DNA of 64,000 nt from Spartobacteria bacterium (GTDB lineage Bacteria; Verrucomicrobiota; Verrucomicrobiia; Chthoniobacterales; UBA10450). Below, piece by piece: positions 9,673 through 17,950 of the stretch (the first letter of the stretch is position 1; every line of letters starts with the position of its first letter). Location: the NCBI GenBank assembly GCA_003169975.1, contig PNAA01000033.1, forward strand, positions 1 through 64,000, read 5' to 3'. Below the pieces are notes generated by a model. It saw only the letters and a program-made list of their open reading frames with translations, was not told the origin of the DNA and searched no databases. A program made the translations under genes and the position numbers.

Positions 9673-10294
9673 ACCGTTAGGCGGCGGAGAGAATGCGCGA
9701 GCGGCGGACGAATGCAGAGAGGAAAATCGCGGGGCCCGGGGTTCGCCAGCCGGCGTCTTCGCGCAAAGCCAGCGCGCAGATAGTTGTGTTCCGCACTGCG
9801 CAATTCCCGGGGGATATCGGCGCCGACGTGATGCTTGATATGGCCAAGCCGTTAGGCGAGACAAGGGAACCGCTCCCGCCGGAATTGGAACAGACGCTCG
9901 CTCTCCGCAAACGCGCGAGCCACCGCGGCGTTGGCTCGAAGCGATACTTCCCGGCCAGCTTTTTCAGTGGGTGGGTGGTGGTAGAGCCACATTCCTTTAT
10001 CGGCCCGGGAGGACGTTTGCGAGACAAGAAATGCGGCGCCGAAAGTGAAATGACCTTCGAATCATCGGGCGACGCATGGCCTAACAACCAATGGGGGCGA
10101 CTGATCATCCCAAAAGCAGCCGGGGAGAAAGAGCTGCGATCGCCATCCACCAGCCAAGTCGTGCTCCAATGTGTCCATTTCCCCGTCGTCACGACCGGCT
10201 CGGGCAACGGGCAAAAATACCCTCAGAATTGTCTTGCACCCGGCGATTCAAGCCGCTGGCTCCCCTAAGGAGCCAATCAACCACGCTCGGTCTT
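9673..10294. other. Long gap without a supported gene
   Basis: This is 622 bases between divergent genes. Open frames exist on both strands (9693-10268 plus, 9677-10207 minus), but their translations are Arg/Ser/Pro-rich, show no domain and have no credible start. Short stretches in different minus frames look faintly protein-like, so a decayed gene is possible. One-mismatch copies of the iterated motif (CCGTTAGGC) occur near 9674 and 9849, and GCCTAACAA near 10079. AAGGAG at 10267 is 22 bases before the next ATG, too far for an ordinary ribosome site. Confidence 0.4.
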
Positions 10295-11851
10295 ATGCCA
10301 TTTTGCACCTCTTTCTCTCAGCGAATTGCCGCTCTGCCTGCTTCGTTAGGCTTGGCCCTCGTCGCCTCCCTGAGCGTCGCGCAAACCGTGGTGACCGATC
10401 CGGTCGGATTTACCACTACCTCCTGCCTGAGTAACTCGGATACGCTGGTCTCGCTGCCCTTCACTCGGCCGCCGGCTTTCAATGGCACCATCGTCTCGGT
10501 GGCCGGCGGAACCGTGACGGTTTCCGGGTCGCCCAGCTGGACGACGAATCAGTTTGTCTACGCCCAGGGATCGCAGCCGAATCACTATTACGCGCTCATC
10601 GGTCCCGCGAGCGTGGCGAATCCGAAGGAAGGTCACACCTTTACAATCACGGCGAACACGTCGTCCACCCTTACCGTGGACACGACGAACGACACGCTCA
10701 CTGGCATCCCGGCGAATGCCCAGATTGTGATCATTCCCTACTGGACACCGGCGGCCGTCTTTCCGGCCAGCAACGCAGGCATTTCGTTCACGCCCACCAC
10801 TTCGCCCCCGGCTTACGCAACTCTGCTTCGGGTCCCGAACTATTCCGCTACGGGCATCAATCTTCCTTACTCTTCCGAATACTATTTCTATGGCGGCTCG
10901 TGGCAGCGCATCAGCCCGGCGGGCGTGGGCGATGACGACCCTTTGCTGCCCGACGGCTATTTTGTTGTGCGCAACGCAAACGGAGCGCTGACGCTTCCCC
11001 TGACCAATCTCGGCGGTGTCTTGCTCAAGAAAATTTCCGTGCAGCTCGCGACGGCGGCCAGCCCGGGACAGGATAACCCGCTCGGCATCGTTCGACCTTT
11101 AAACGTCGCGCTCAACGCGACCGGACTGAGTAGCGCGATGGGCGCCGATGATCAGCTCCTGCTCTACGACAACACGCAGACCGCCTTCGATAAAACACCA
11201 AGTGCGACCTATTTTTACGACACCCACTGGAGATTGACTGGCGACGCTACCCTGGCCGATCGCGGAAGTGACCTCATTCCACAGGGAGCCGGGTTCATCG
11301 TCCGGAAGATCGGCGGCACGCCGGTATTCTGGACGAACGCGTTTCCCGTGACGGCGACCAGCGCAGTTTCGCGCATGGTTCACAATGGGACTCCCTACGA
11401 TGTGAACCTCCCCCTTGGCGGCGCTCCGGGAATCGAATGCCGATCATCGGGTGGGGCTTATCAAATCATTCTTACTTTCCCGACTGCTGTCACCTACACC
11501 AGTGCATCCGTCACGTCGGGAGCGGCCGCCATCGGCAGCGCTGGTGGCAGCGGCACCACGACTGTGACCGCAAATGTCACTGGGGCAACGAATGCGCAAT
11601 ACATCACCCTCACTCTCGCCGGGGTAAACGACGGCACGAACACAAACGACGTTGCCGTTCGGATGGGTATTCTGATCGGAGACACCACCGGCGACGGCAC
11701 GGTCAATGCCGGCGACATCGGCCAGACCAAGTCCCAATCGGGCCAGCCGGTCACTGCCTCCAACTTCCGGGAAGACGTGACGGTCGACGGCAGCATCAAC
11801 GCCGGCGACATCGGACTCGTTAAATCAAAATCGGGCACCGGTTTGCCATAG
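10295..11851 (+). CDS. TIGR02597-like secreted protein with C-terminal dockerin-like repeat
   Basis: The ATG at 10295 gives a 518-residue product with a signal peptide (FSQRIAALPASLGLALVASL...AQ). The frame is open to 10091, but without protein character. The mature N-terminus TVVTDPVGFTTTSCLSNSDT and the following beta-rich region match the TIGR02597 family as I know it from Verrucomicrobia. The last 60 residues hold two Ca-binding-like repeats, GDTTGDGTVNAGDIGQTKS and DVTVDGSINAGDIGLVKS, as in type I dockerins. It is likely exported and surface-associated, and may bind a partner through the dockerin-like module. Function is unknown. One iterated motif (10343) encodes Ser-Leu-Gly... in the signal peptide. 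Confidence 0.82.
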   Translation: MPFCTSFSQRIAALPASLGLALVASLSVAQTVVTDPVGFTTTSCLSNSDTLVSLPFTRPPAFNGTIVSVAGGTVTVSGSPSWTTNQFVYAQGSQPNHYYALIGPASVANPKEGHTFTITANTSSTLTVDTTNDTLTGIPANAQIVIIPYWTPAAVFPASNAGISFTPTTSPPAYATLLRVPNYSATGINLPYSSEYYFYGGSWQRISPAGVGDDDPLLPDGYFVVRNANGALTLPLTNLGGVLLKKISVQLATAASPGQDNPLGIVRPLNVALNATGLSSAMGADDQLLLYDNTQTAFDKTPSATYFYDTHWRLTGDATLADRGSDLIPQGAGFIVRKIGGTPVFWTNAFPVTATSAVSRMVHNGTPYDVNLPLGGAPGIECRSSGGAYQIILTFPTAVTYTSASVTSGAAAIGSAGGSGTTTVTANVTGATNAQYITLTLAGVNDGTNTNDVAVRMGILIGDTTGDGTVNAGDIGQTKSQSGQPVTASNFREDVTVDGSINAGDIGLVKSKSGTGLP

Positions 11852-11983
11852 CCCCGGCCTTCGGCTGCTGATCCGGACAAGTTTGACCCTTCATACGGTC
11901 GGGTTTGCGCGCCCCGGCCAATCCCCGACGATGTTTCTGCTCAAAAGTCGGCCACGGATCTTCTTTACGTCGGCGGATTGCTG

Positions 11984-13083
11984 ATGAAAGTTCCCGTCAT
12001 GCGCCGCGCTGCTTCCCTGCTGATCGTCGTCTTCACCTTCGCCCTCGAAAATTTTCTCGCGGCATCCGCGTCGGCGCAAACCCCCTCGCCCACGCCGAGC
12101 GCAACGGCCACCGTTAGCCCCACCCCGAGCATCACCCCAACCCCCAGCGCCACGCCCACACCGAGCGTGCCCCCAACGCCGAGCGTCACCCCCACGCCCA
12201 GCGTCACGCCGACTCCTTCAGTCACCCCCACGCCGAGCGTGACCCCGACGGTCAATCCCTCAGCCACACCCACACCCACGGTATCGGGAAATACGCTCCT
12301 CAATATTTCCACTCGCGCCCGCGCCGAGACCGGTGACAATGTGCTCATCGGCGGTTTTATCCTCGGAGGTGGTGGCAGCTCCAAGACCGTCGTTGTCCGG
12401 GCGCTTGGGCCATCGTTAGGCGCGCGCGGCGTCCTCTCTCCGCTGCTCGACCCGAGCCTGCAGCTCTACGATTCCTCCGGCCAGGTGATCGCGAGCAATG
12501 ACGATTGGATGACGAGTGCCAACGAACAGGCGATCATCGACAGCGGATTGGCGCCGACCGATCCGCGGGAATCGGCCATCCTCACTACGCTGAACCCGGG
12601 CGCTTATACCGCGGTGGTCACCGGCATCGATGGGACCCAGAACAACATCGCCCTGGTCGAAGTTTACGACTTGGATTCGCTGGATCCGCCATTCCTGCTC
12701 AACATCTCGACGCGCGGGTCGATTGATACCGGCGAGGGGATAATGATCGCCGGTTTGATTGTCGGCGGCACCACCGGGCAAACCGTCCTGATTCGTGGCC
12801 TCGGTCCGTCGCTTGCCAGCGTCTCACCACCAGTGGCGAATCCTTTGCCTGATCCGATGCTGGCGCTCTACGACGCCTTTGGGCAGGTGCTAGCGACAAA
12901 CGACAACTGGCAGGATACGCAAGCCACCGAAATCGCCGGTACGGCCTCGCGCCGACCCAGGCGCTCGAAGCCGCGCTCCTCGTCCCGCTGCCACCCGGGA
13001 GTTATACCGTGCAATTGTTCGATGTGAACGGCGCGACTGGAGTCGGGTTGGTCGAGATTTACAACCTCTCGAACAACCCATAG
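11984..13083 (+). CDS. Secreted surface protein: Pro/Thr linker plus two repeat domains, frameshifted
   Basis: A signal peptide (best from the ATG at 11999; ATG at 11984 is also possible) is followed by a low-complexity [10 protein letters not shown] linker (about 12080-12290). Two related beta domains of about 130 residues follow, each with LLNISTR, RxLGPSL, a calcium-loop-like NDDW/NDNW and PGxYT. The second domain is interrupted. After the codons for ATEIA (about 12938-12943) the frame reads into a stop at 13027, while the next frame continues as [20 protein letters not shown] to TAG at 13081-13083, completing the domain. This is one lost base in the gene or a sequencing/assembly error. 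The product is probably cell-surface or secreted; I know no biochemical role. The same domain recurs, also broken, at 30834-31190. Confidence 0.8.
12080..12290 (+). repeat. Low-complexity Pro/Thr/Ser-coding tandem repeat
   Basis: Imperfect 12- to 18-base units encoding (P/S)-TPSVTP are repeated about ten times, forming the flexible linker between the signal peptide and the first beta domain. Unit variants differ at third codon positions. This is a coding repeat, not a CRISPR array. Confidence 0.85.
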
Positions 13084-13125
13084 CCGCCTACGAACACTCG
13101 AGATGCCGCCACTTGCTGAGCGGCC

Positions 13126-13326
13126 TCAGCCGCCCGCGGCGACGCGCAAAAATTCGAGTCGATCGTTTTCCCGCAACTTCTGCGTCGTCCAATCGCGGCG
13201 ACGCGGCGCGACGCCGTTCAACTCCACCAGCGTCGTCTCCGGCGAAAGCGCGAGCAGCTGAATCAGGTCGTGGACCGTGCATCCATCTTCGCTCTCGGCG
13301 GGCTCGCCGTTCACGAAAATTTTCAC
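13126..13326 (-). CDS. thiS: Sulfur-carrier protein ThiS
   Basis: The 66-residue protein is read from a GTG at 13326-13324 that overlaps the thiH stop by 4 bases (GTGA). [11 protein letters not shown] at the start and FLRVAAGG at the C-terminus are the hallmarks: the terminal Gly-Gly is adenylated and thiocarboxylated to supply sulfur for the thiazole of thiamine. The ubiquitin-like length is normal. The ATG at 13359 would only prepend thiH-overlapping sequence. It pairs with thiH upstream; thiG and thiF are not in the window. Confidence 0.92.
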   Translation of the reverse strand: MKIFVNGEPAESEDGCTVHDLIQLLALSPETTLVELNGVAPRRRDWTTQKLRENDRLEFLRVAAGG

Positions 13327-14441
13327 CGCGTGATCAGCGCCTGGTCCCAGTCCTTCCAAACCGGCTCAAACCCGCGCCGGCGCAGGACGTTGGCGACCTC
13401 CGCCGGGGAACGCTCGTCGCTGATCTCGAACTGACCGGTCGCGAGCGCGTCAATCCCCGCATCGGGCGGCAGGATCCGACCGCGCACCGTCTGGTGGACG
13501 GCATGGCGCCCCTGGCCGGTGTAGCCCCCCGGTTCGGTATGGCTCCCCGAGCTCATAATCGTTACGCCTAACGAGGCTAGGACGTCCCGCAGCGGCGCTG
13601 GCTCCCGCGTGCTAAGCACGATTCCGACCTGCGAAAAACAAATCCGAAAGGCGCAAATCAACTGCCCCAGCTCGCGCTCCCCTAACGAAAAGGGCGGAAC
13701 GAAATCTCCGGCCGCCGGGCGGAGTCGCGGCAGACTGACTGTGAGATCGGACCGCCAGCAGCGTTTGAGCAAATACTCCAGGTGAGCCGCGAGCGCGAGC
13801 GCCTCCGGCCGCCAGGCCGATAACCCAAACAACGCGCCGATCCCGATGCGGCGGAACCCGGCGGCATAAGCGCGCTCGGGACAATCGAGCCGCCAATTGA
13901 AATCCTGTTTCGGACCGGAGGTGTGCATCCGGGCATACGACCCGCGATCGTAGGTTTCCTGGTAAACGACCAGACCTTCCGCGCCAGCCTCGACCAATGG
14001 CGCATATTCCGCCGACTCCATCGGCCCCAGTTCGAGCGCGATCGACGAAAAATACGGCCGGAGCGCGCGAATGCAGTCAACGAGATAGCTCCCGTTAACA
14101 AACTTCGGATGCTCGCCCGCCACCAGGAGGACCTGCCGAAATCCCTGTGCCGCCAGATGCCGCGCTTCCGCGACCACCTGCTCCACCGTCAGCGTGACGC
14201 GCAGGATCGGGTTGTCGCGCGAAAAACCGCAGTAGCGGCAATTGTTAATGCATTCATTGCTCAGGTAAAGCGGCGCGAACATTCGCATCGTGCGTCCGAA
14301 GTTTTGCCGGGTCAGCTCGCGCGCCTCCTGCGCCATCCGCTCGAAGGACGCGTCGTCGTTAGGCTCGAGCAGGGACGCAAAACGCCGCAACAACGGCGAT
14401 TTCGCCGGCGGCAGCTGATCGAGGATCGTGGCAAAGGACAT
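13323..14441 (-). CDS. thiH: Radical SAM 2-iminoacetate synthase ThiH
   Basis: Cleaves tyrosine to dehydroglycine (2-iminoacetate) for thiazole synthesis. The 372-residue product starts [13 protein letters not shown] at 14441; the frame extends 24 residues upstream without support. The cluster motif is [20 protein letters not shown] (CxxxCxxC), followed by [20 protein letters not shown] and [20 protein letters not shown], both characteristic of ThiH. It is followed by thiS with a GTGA overlap, and two iterated motifs fall inside it on the minus strand near 13567 and 13681, with a third at 14356. It is divergent from the nitroreductase gene, 64 bases away. Confidence 0.93.
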   Translation of the reverse strand: MSFATILDQLPPAKSPLLRRFASLLEPNDDASFERMAQEARELTRQNFGRTMRMFAPLYLSNECINNCRYCGFSRDNPILRVTLTVEQVVAEARHLAAQGFRQVLLVAGEHPKFVNGSYLVDCIRALRPYFSSIALELGPMESAEYAPLVEAGAEGLVVYQETYDRGSYARMHTSGPKQDFNWRLDCPERAYAAGFRRIGIGALFGLSAWRPEALALAAHLEYLLKRCWRSDLTVSLPRLRPAAGDFVPPFSLGERELGQLICAFRICFSQVGIVLSTREPAPLRDVLASLGVTIMSSGSHTEPGGYTGQGRHAVHQTVRGRILPPDAGIDALATGQFEISDERSPAEVANVLRRRGFEPVWKDWDQALITR

Positions 14442-14505
14442 CGCGGCAATTTCGCTTCTCGCGCCGGAATCGCAATTGCGCAGGTGGCGTTGTAGGATTT
14501 TCGCC

Positions 14506-15180
14506 GTGAACAAACCGAAGTTTATCCCGCTCCCGCCGCGCGAAATCCTGGCCGATGACGAAGTGCTGCGGCGCGCGGCTGACTTTCACGCCGAAATGGC
14601 CCGTCGCCGCACGGTGCGCGATTTTTCCGATCGACCGATCTCCCGCGCCGTAATCGAAAATTGCCTGCGCACCGCGGGGAGCGCGCCGAACGGCGCCAAC
14701 CTGCAACCATGGCATTTCGCGGCGGTGAGCGATCCGGCCTTGAAGCATGAAATTCGGATCGCGGCCGAAGCGGAGGAAAGGGAGTTCTACGAACACCGCG
14801 CGCCTAACGAATGGCTGGAGGCGCTGTCCGCGCTCGGGACCGACTCGCACAAGCCCTTTCTCGAGATCGCTCCCTGGCTGATCGCGATCTTCGCGCAGCC
14901 TTATCGCCTTTTGCCCAACGGACAACGGATGAAGCATTACTACGCGACGGAATCGGTCGGCATCGCGACCGGCCTGCTCGTCGCGGCCATTCACCGGGCG
15001 GGCCTGGCCTCGCTCACGCACACGCCGAGCCCGATGAACTTCCTGAACAAACTTCTCCACCGGCCGACGCACGAAAAGCCTTTTCTCCTGCTCGTGGTCG
15101 GTCATCCGGCCGAAGAGGCGATCGTGCCCGATATCCAGCGCAAACCGCTTACCGAGATTAGCTCGTTTATTGGCGGATGA
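14506..15180 (+). CDS. Nitroreductase-family flavoprotein (iodotyrosine deiodinase-like)
   Basis: The 224-residue protein is read from GTG at 14506. [20 protein letters not shown] and [12 protein letters not shown] form the FMN-binding start of the nitroreductase fold, and [14 protein letters not shown] and [14 protein letters not shown] follow as in bacterial homologues of iodotyrosine deiodinase. It is expected to be a cytosolic FMN enzyme reducing or dehalogenating small aromatics; the substrate is unknown. Its TGA overlaps the ATG of a broken glycosyltransferase gene (ATGA). Confidence 0.87.
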   Translation: MNKPKFIPLPPREILADDEVLRRAADFHAEMARRRTVRDFSDRPISRAVIENCLRTAGSAPNGANLQPWHFAAVSDPALKHEIRIAAEAEEREFYEHRAPNEWLEALSALGTDSHKPFLEIAPWLIAIFAQPYRLLPNGQRMKHYYATESVGIATGLLVAAIHRAGLASLTHTPSPMNFLNKLLHRPTHEKPFLLLVVGHPAEEAIVPDIQRKPLTEISSFIGG

Positions 15181-15420
15181 TCGCGGGGATCCAGCCGCTG
15201 GCGATCTTGTTTCACGCCTTCGTCGGCCTGACGCTGCTCCCTCGTTTGGCTGAACTCTCTCGCCACTTTGCTTTTCGTTAGGCGGCCGCGCGTCGGAAAA
15301 ACGCTGGCGGACGAGCCCTTCGTTTCGATCCTCGTCCCGGCGCGCAACGAAGCGCGGCGGATCACGCGTTGTCTTGCGTCCCTTGCAGCGCAGGATTACC
15401 CGCGCTTTGAGGTCCTGATG
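15177..15420 (+). pseudogene. Family 2 glycosyltransferase remnant, frameshifted and truncated
   Basis: ATG at 15177 overlaps the preceding TGA. The frame encodes a membrane-type N-terminus (AGIQPLAILFHAFVGLTLL) and stops at 15276-15278. Removing one T from the TTTT run at 15272-15275 restores the frame through FVRRPRVGKTLADE to PFVSILVPARNEARR and LAAQDYPRFEVL, the classical GT2 nucleotide-binding start. After FEVL the similarity ends abruptly near 15420, where a cluster of palindromes begins; the catalytic DxD region and the rest are absent. The iterated octamer lies exactly at the frameshift (15275). Confidence 0.8.
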
Positions 15421-15500
15421 TCGGTGACCCCGGTTTTCCCGCAGCGATCCGCCACGTGTCGGGTCAGCGACCCCGGCTACAACTACCGCCAGAGGCGGTA
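15420..15500. repeat. Cluster of short palindromes with 3-base loops
   Basis: GTC-GGT-GAC (15420-15428), GGGTC-AGC-GACCC (15461-15473) and TACCGCC-AGA-GGCGGTA (15484-15500) lie together, with GGCTACAACTACC between the last two. The same GCTACAAC sequence follows the palindrome at 48007. The cluster sits between the truncated glycosyltransferase and the end of the beta-barrel gene. Confidence 0.75.
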
Positions 15501-15507
15501 CGGAGAG

Positions 15508-16113
15508 CTAGAACGCGAAGCGCAATCCCGAGCGCACCATGCCGAAATTATTGTGATCGCCGTTGACCACGTTCCAGCTGAAATCGTTGATGATTCCGAT
15601 ATGGGGCGTGACGCGGACTTCGAAGCCGGCGCCAAACTGGCCCATGCCCTCGGTGTCGCCATTATGTCGGAAGTCACCGCCACGGTCGACCAGGTCTTCG
15701 ACGCGTGAGCCGTTAAAGATCGCGCCGCCGCCGGCGTAGGCGTAAGGCGCAATTCGCGTGTTAGGAATTGGATAGCGAAAAATCAGATTAGCTGAGGCCT
15801 GACCCACAACGTCGTTCGGATCGAGGAGAAAACCTTCCACGCCCACTCCGAGATAACGACTGAACATGTAGTTGGCGTCGATCCCGCCACCCCAGGCATG
15901 GTCCGCATCGAGATAGCGATCGGTGCGATACGGTTCGCCGGTAAAGGCGTAGGCGCCGAATAGGTCGATATTCCATTCCCGGTCCCGATACCAGTCCTGG
16001 GTCGGTTGATAGGTCGACTGCTGCACTTCCTTACTCGTTGCCTCCACTGGTCCGGCCTGGCTGCCGGCAACGAACGTCATGACCGCGAATAAACTGACGA
16101 TAAATTTTTGCAT
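15508..16113 (-). CDS. Outer-membrane beta-barrel protein (OmpA/porin-like fold)
   Basis: The 201-residue protein begins with a signal peptide (MQKFIVSLFAVMTFVAGSQA). Alternating aromatic/glycine strands follow: WNIDLFGAYAFTGEP, AWGGGIDANYMFSRYLGVGV, ANLIFRYPI, IAPYAYAGGGAIF and FGAGFEVRVTPHIGI. It ends in Phe (SGLRFAF), the usual outer-membrane barrel signature. Eight strands would fit the length. Role unknown; structural or small-pore proteins have this form. A palindrome at 15484-15500 just past its stop may help to terminate transcription. Confidence 0.82.
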   Translation of the reverse strand: MQKFIVSLFAVMTFVAGSQAGPVEATSKEVQQSTYQPTQDWYRDREWNIDLFGAYAFTGEPYRTDRYLDADHAWGGGIDANYMFSRYLGVGVEGFLLDPNDVVGQASANLIFRYPIPNTRIAPYAYAGGGAIFNGSRVEDLVDRGGDFRHNGDTEGMGQFGAGFEVRVTPHIGIINDFSWNVVNGDHNNFGMVRSGLRFAF

Positions 16114-16312
16114 TTCCCTTTTTCTCCCTGGTTAATTGTTTCGAATGGCGGCGCCGGAGTTTGCCTGGAACGCGCGCCTTTCAACTTCCAAACGGAATCA
16201 AACCTCCTTCTGGATGTCATATCCTTGCAGAGGAAGACAACGCCGCAAACGCCCCGGTTACGCGACTTTTTTAAACTTCTCCGGATAAGAGAATTGCGTC
16301 GGGGAAAAAATT

Positions 16313-17887
16313 CTACGTTTTCAGTTCGGCGCCGGTGTTCGCGTCGGTGACGACGAACTTTTCATGGTGAAAAGTCGGATCCGCCCGGAACATCAGGCGA
16401 CCGGCATAACGCCGCTCCAGTTCCACGAGCAACTCTTCATCCTCTTCTTTCAGGCGCTTCAACACGTCGGGATTCAGGATCACGCGGATATCGTGAATCG
16501 AGTCCTGATATTTTCGCATCACAGCGTTCAAGGCGCGATGCACTTCGACGCTCGTGCTCATGGTCGTCTTGACCACGCCGCGACCCTCGCAGTAGGGACA
16601 GTTTTGATAAATCGAATCGCTCAGGCTTTCCTGCGCGCGCTGCCGCGTCATCTCCATCAAGCCTAACGACGAAAGCGGCAGGACGTGTGTCTTCGCCTTG
16701 TCGCGCTTCAGCCGCTCGCGCATCCGGTTGTAAACCATTTGTTGATCGCGGCGGTTCTTCATATCGATGAAATCGCCGATGATCAGGCCGCCGATGTTGC
16801 GGAGACGCAGTTGGCGCGCGATCTCGTCGGCCGCTTCGAGATTGGTTTGCAGAATCGTTTTCTCCACGTCGCGCCCGCCTTTGTTGCGCCCCGTATTCAC
16901 ATCCACCGCGACGAGCGCTTCGGTTTCGTCGATCACGATGTAGCCGCCGCATTTCAGCCAGACCTGACGATGAAAGGCGTCGTCGATCTGCTTCTGCACT
17001 CCGAAAGTTTCGAAAATCGGCGCCGCGCCGTCGTAATATTTGATCCGGCTCTTCGCGCGGCGCGAGATTTCACCGACCATCTGCGCCATGCGCTCGACCG
17101 CGGCGTGGTCATCGCAGGCCACCTCGTCGATCTCGTCGGTCAGAAAATCACGCACCGTCCGGTCCACGAGATCGGGCTCTTCGAAGACGCGCGCGGGGGC
17201 GGGCAGATCCTTGATCTGCTGTTCGATCTTCGACCATTGCTCGAGGAGGAAACGCAAATCCCTAACGAAATAGCGGGCGCGCTGACCTTCACCCACGGTG
17301 CGAAAGATGACCCCGATCCCGTCGGGAATCTCGAGTTCGCGCAGGATCTTGCGCAAGCGCGCACGCTCTTTTGGATCTTCGATCTTGCGCGAGATGCCAC
17401 TGCGATCGCTAAACGGCATGAGCACCAGGTAACGACCGGCGAAGCTAAGATTGGTCGAGACGCGCGGCCCCTTGGTTCCGATCGGTCCTTTCGTCACCTG
17501 CACGATGACCTCGGACCCAACCGGATAAATTTCGGGAATATCCTTCGCCACCAGGCGTTTTCTCGACCGTTTCTGGTCGGGCCGCTCGATTTCTTCGATG
17601 CCGCTGTCGAGCGCGGCCGGGATCGCGTCCCAGAAATGGAGGAAGGCGTTCTTTTCGAGGCCGATGTCGACAAACATCGCCTTCAGGCCGGGCTCGATAT
17701 TCTTGACCCGGCCCTTGTAAACACTGCCCGCGATGTTGCGCGAGCTGTCGCGCTCGACGCTATACTCCTCGAGCTGGCCATCCTCGAGCAGGGCGACACG
17801 CCGCTCGAGTTTCTCGACGCTGATAATCAATTTGTTGCCGGTCTTGCGACGCGACAGTCCAAGAAGTTTTTTCACTTGTTCGATCAT
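16313..17887 (-). CDS. rng: Ribonuclease E/G family endoribonuclease
   Basis: The 524-residue protein has an S1 RNA-binding domain (about 50-145), catalytic Mg2+-binding Asp in VAVDVNTGR (D329) and IIGDFIDM (D372), and the zinc-link cysteines in CPYCEGRG (C430, C433). It cuts single-stranded AU-rich RNA in rRNA maturation and mRNA decay. The long C-terminal degradosome scaffold of E. coli RNase E is absent, so it is RNase G-like. It is the last gene of the mre-PBP2 operon, 63 bases after the PBP2 stop, the association also seen for rng (cafA) in proteobacteria. Confidence 0.94.
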   Translation of the reverse strand: MIEQVKKLLGLSRRKTGNKLIISVEKLERRVALLEDGQLEEYSVERDSSRNIAGSVYKGRVKNIEPGLKAMFVDIGLEKNAFLHFWDAIPAALDSGIEEIERPDQKRSRKRLVAKDIPEIYPVGSEVIVQVTKGPIGTKGPRVSTNLSFAGRYLVLMPFSDRSGISRKIEDPKERARLRKILRELEIPDGIGVIFRTVGEGQRARYFVRDLRFLLEQWSKIEQQIKDLPAPARVFEEPDLVDRTVRDFLTDEIDEVACDDHAAVERMAQMVGEISRRAKSRIKYYDGAAPIFETFGVQKQIDDAFHRQVWLKCGGYIVIDETEALVAVDVNTGRNKGGRDVEKTILQTNLEAADEIARQLRLRNIGGLIIGDFIDMKNRRDQQMVYNRMRERLKRDKAKTHVLPLSSLGLMEMTRQRAQESLSDSIYQNCPYCEGRGVVKTTMSTSVEVHRALNAVMRKYQDSIHDIRVILNPDVLKRLKEEDEELLVELERRYAGRLMFRADPTFHHEKFVVTDANTGAELKT

Positions 17888-17950
17888 AGTGCTGCAAATT
17901 TTTCGAAGTCATCGCGGTGGAGTCGGAGCGAACTTCATTGGTTAAATTTT

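Noticed and set aside
12080-12290. CRISPR-like array
   Set aside because: The units are in-frame Pro/Thr/Ser codons with no unique spacers.
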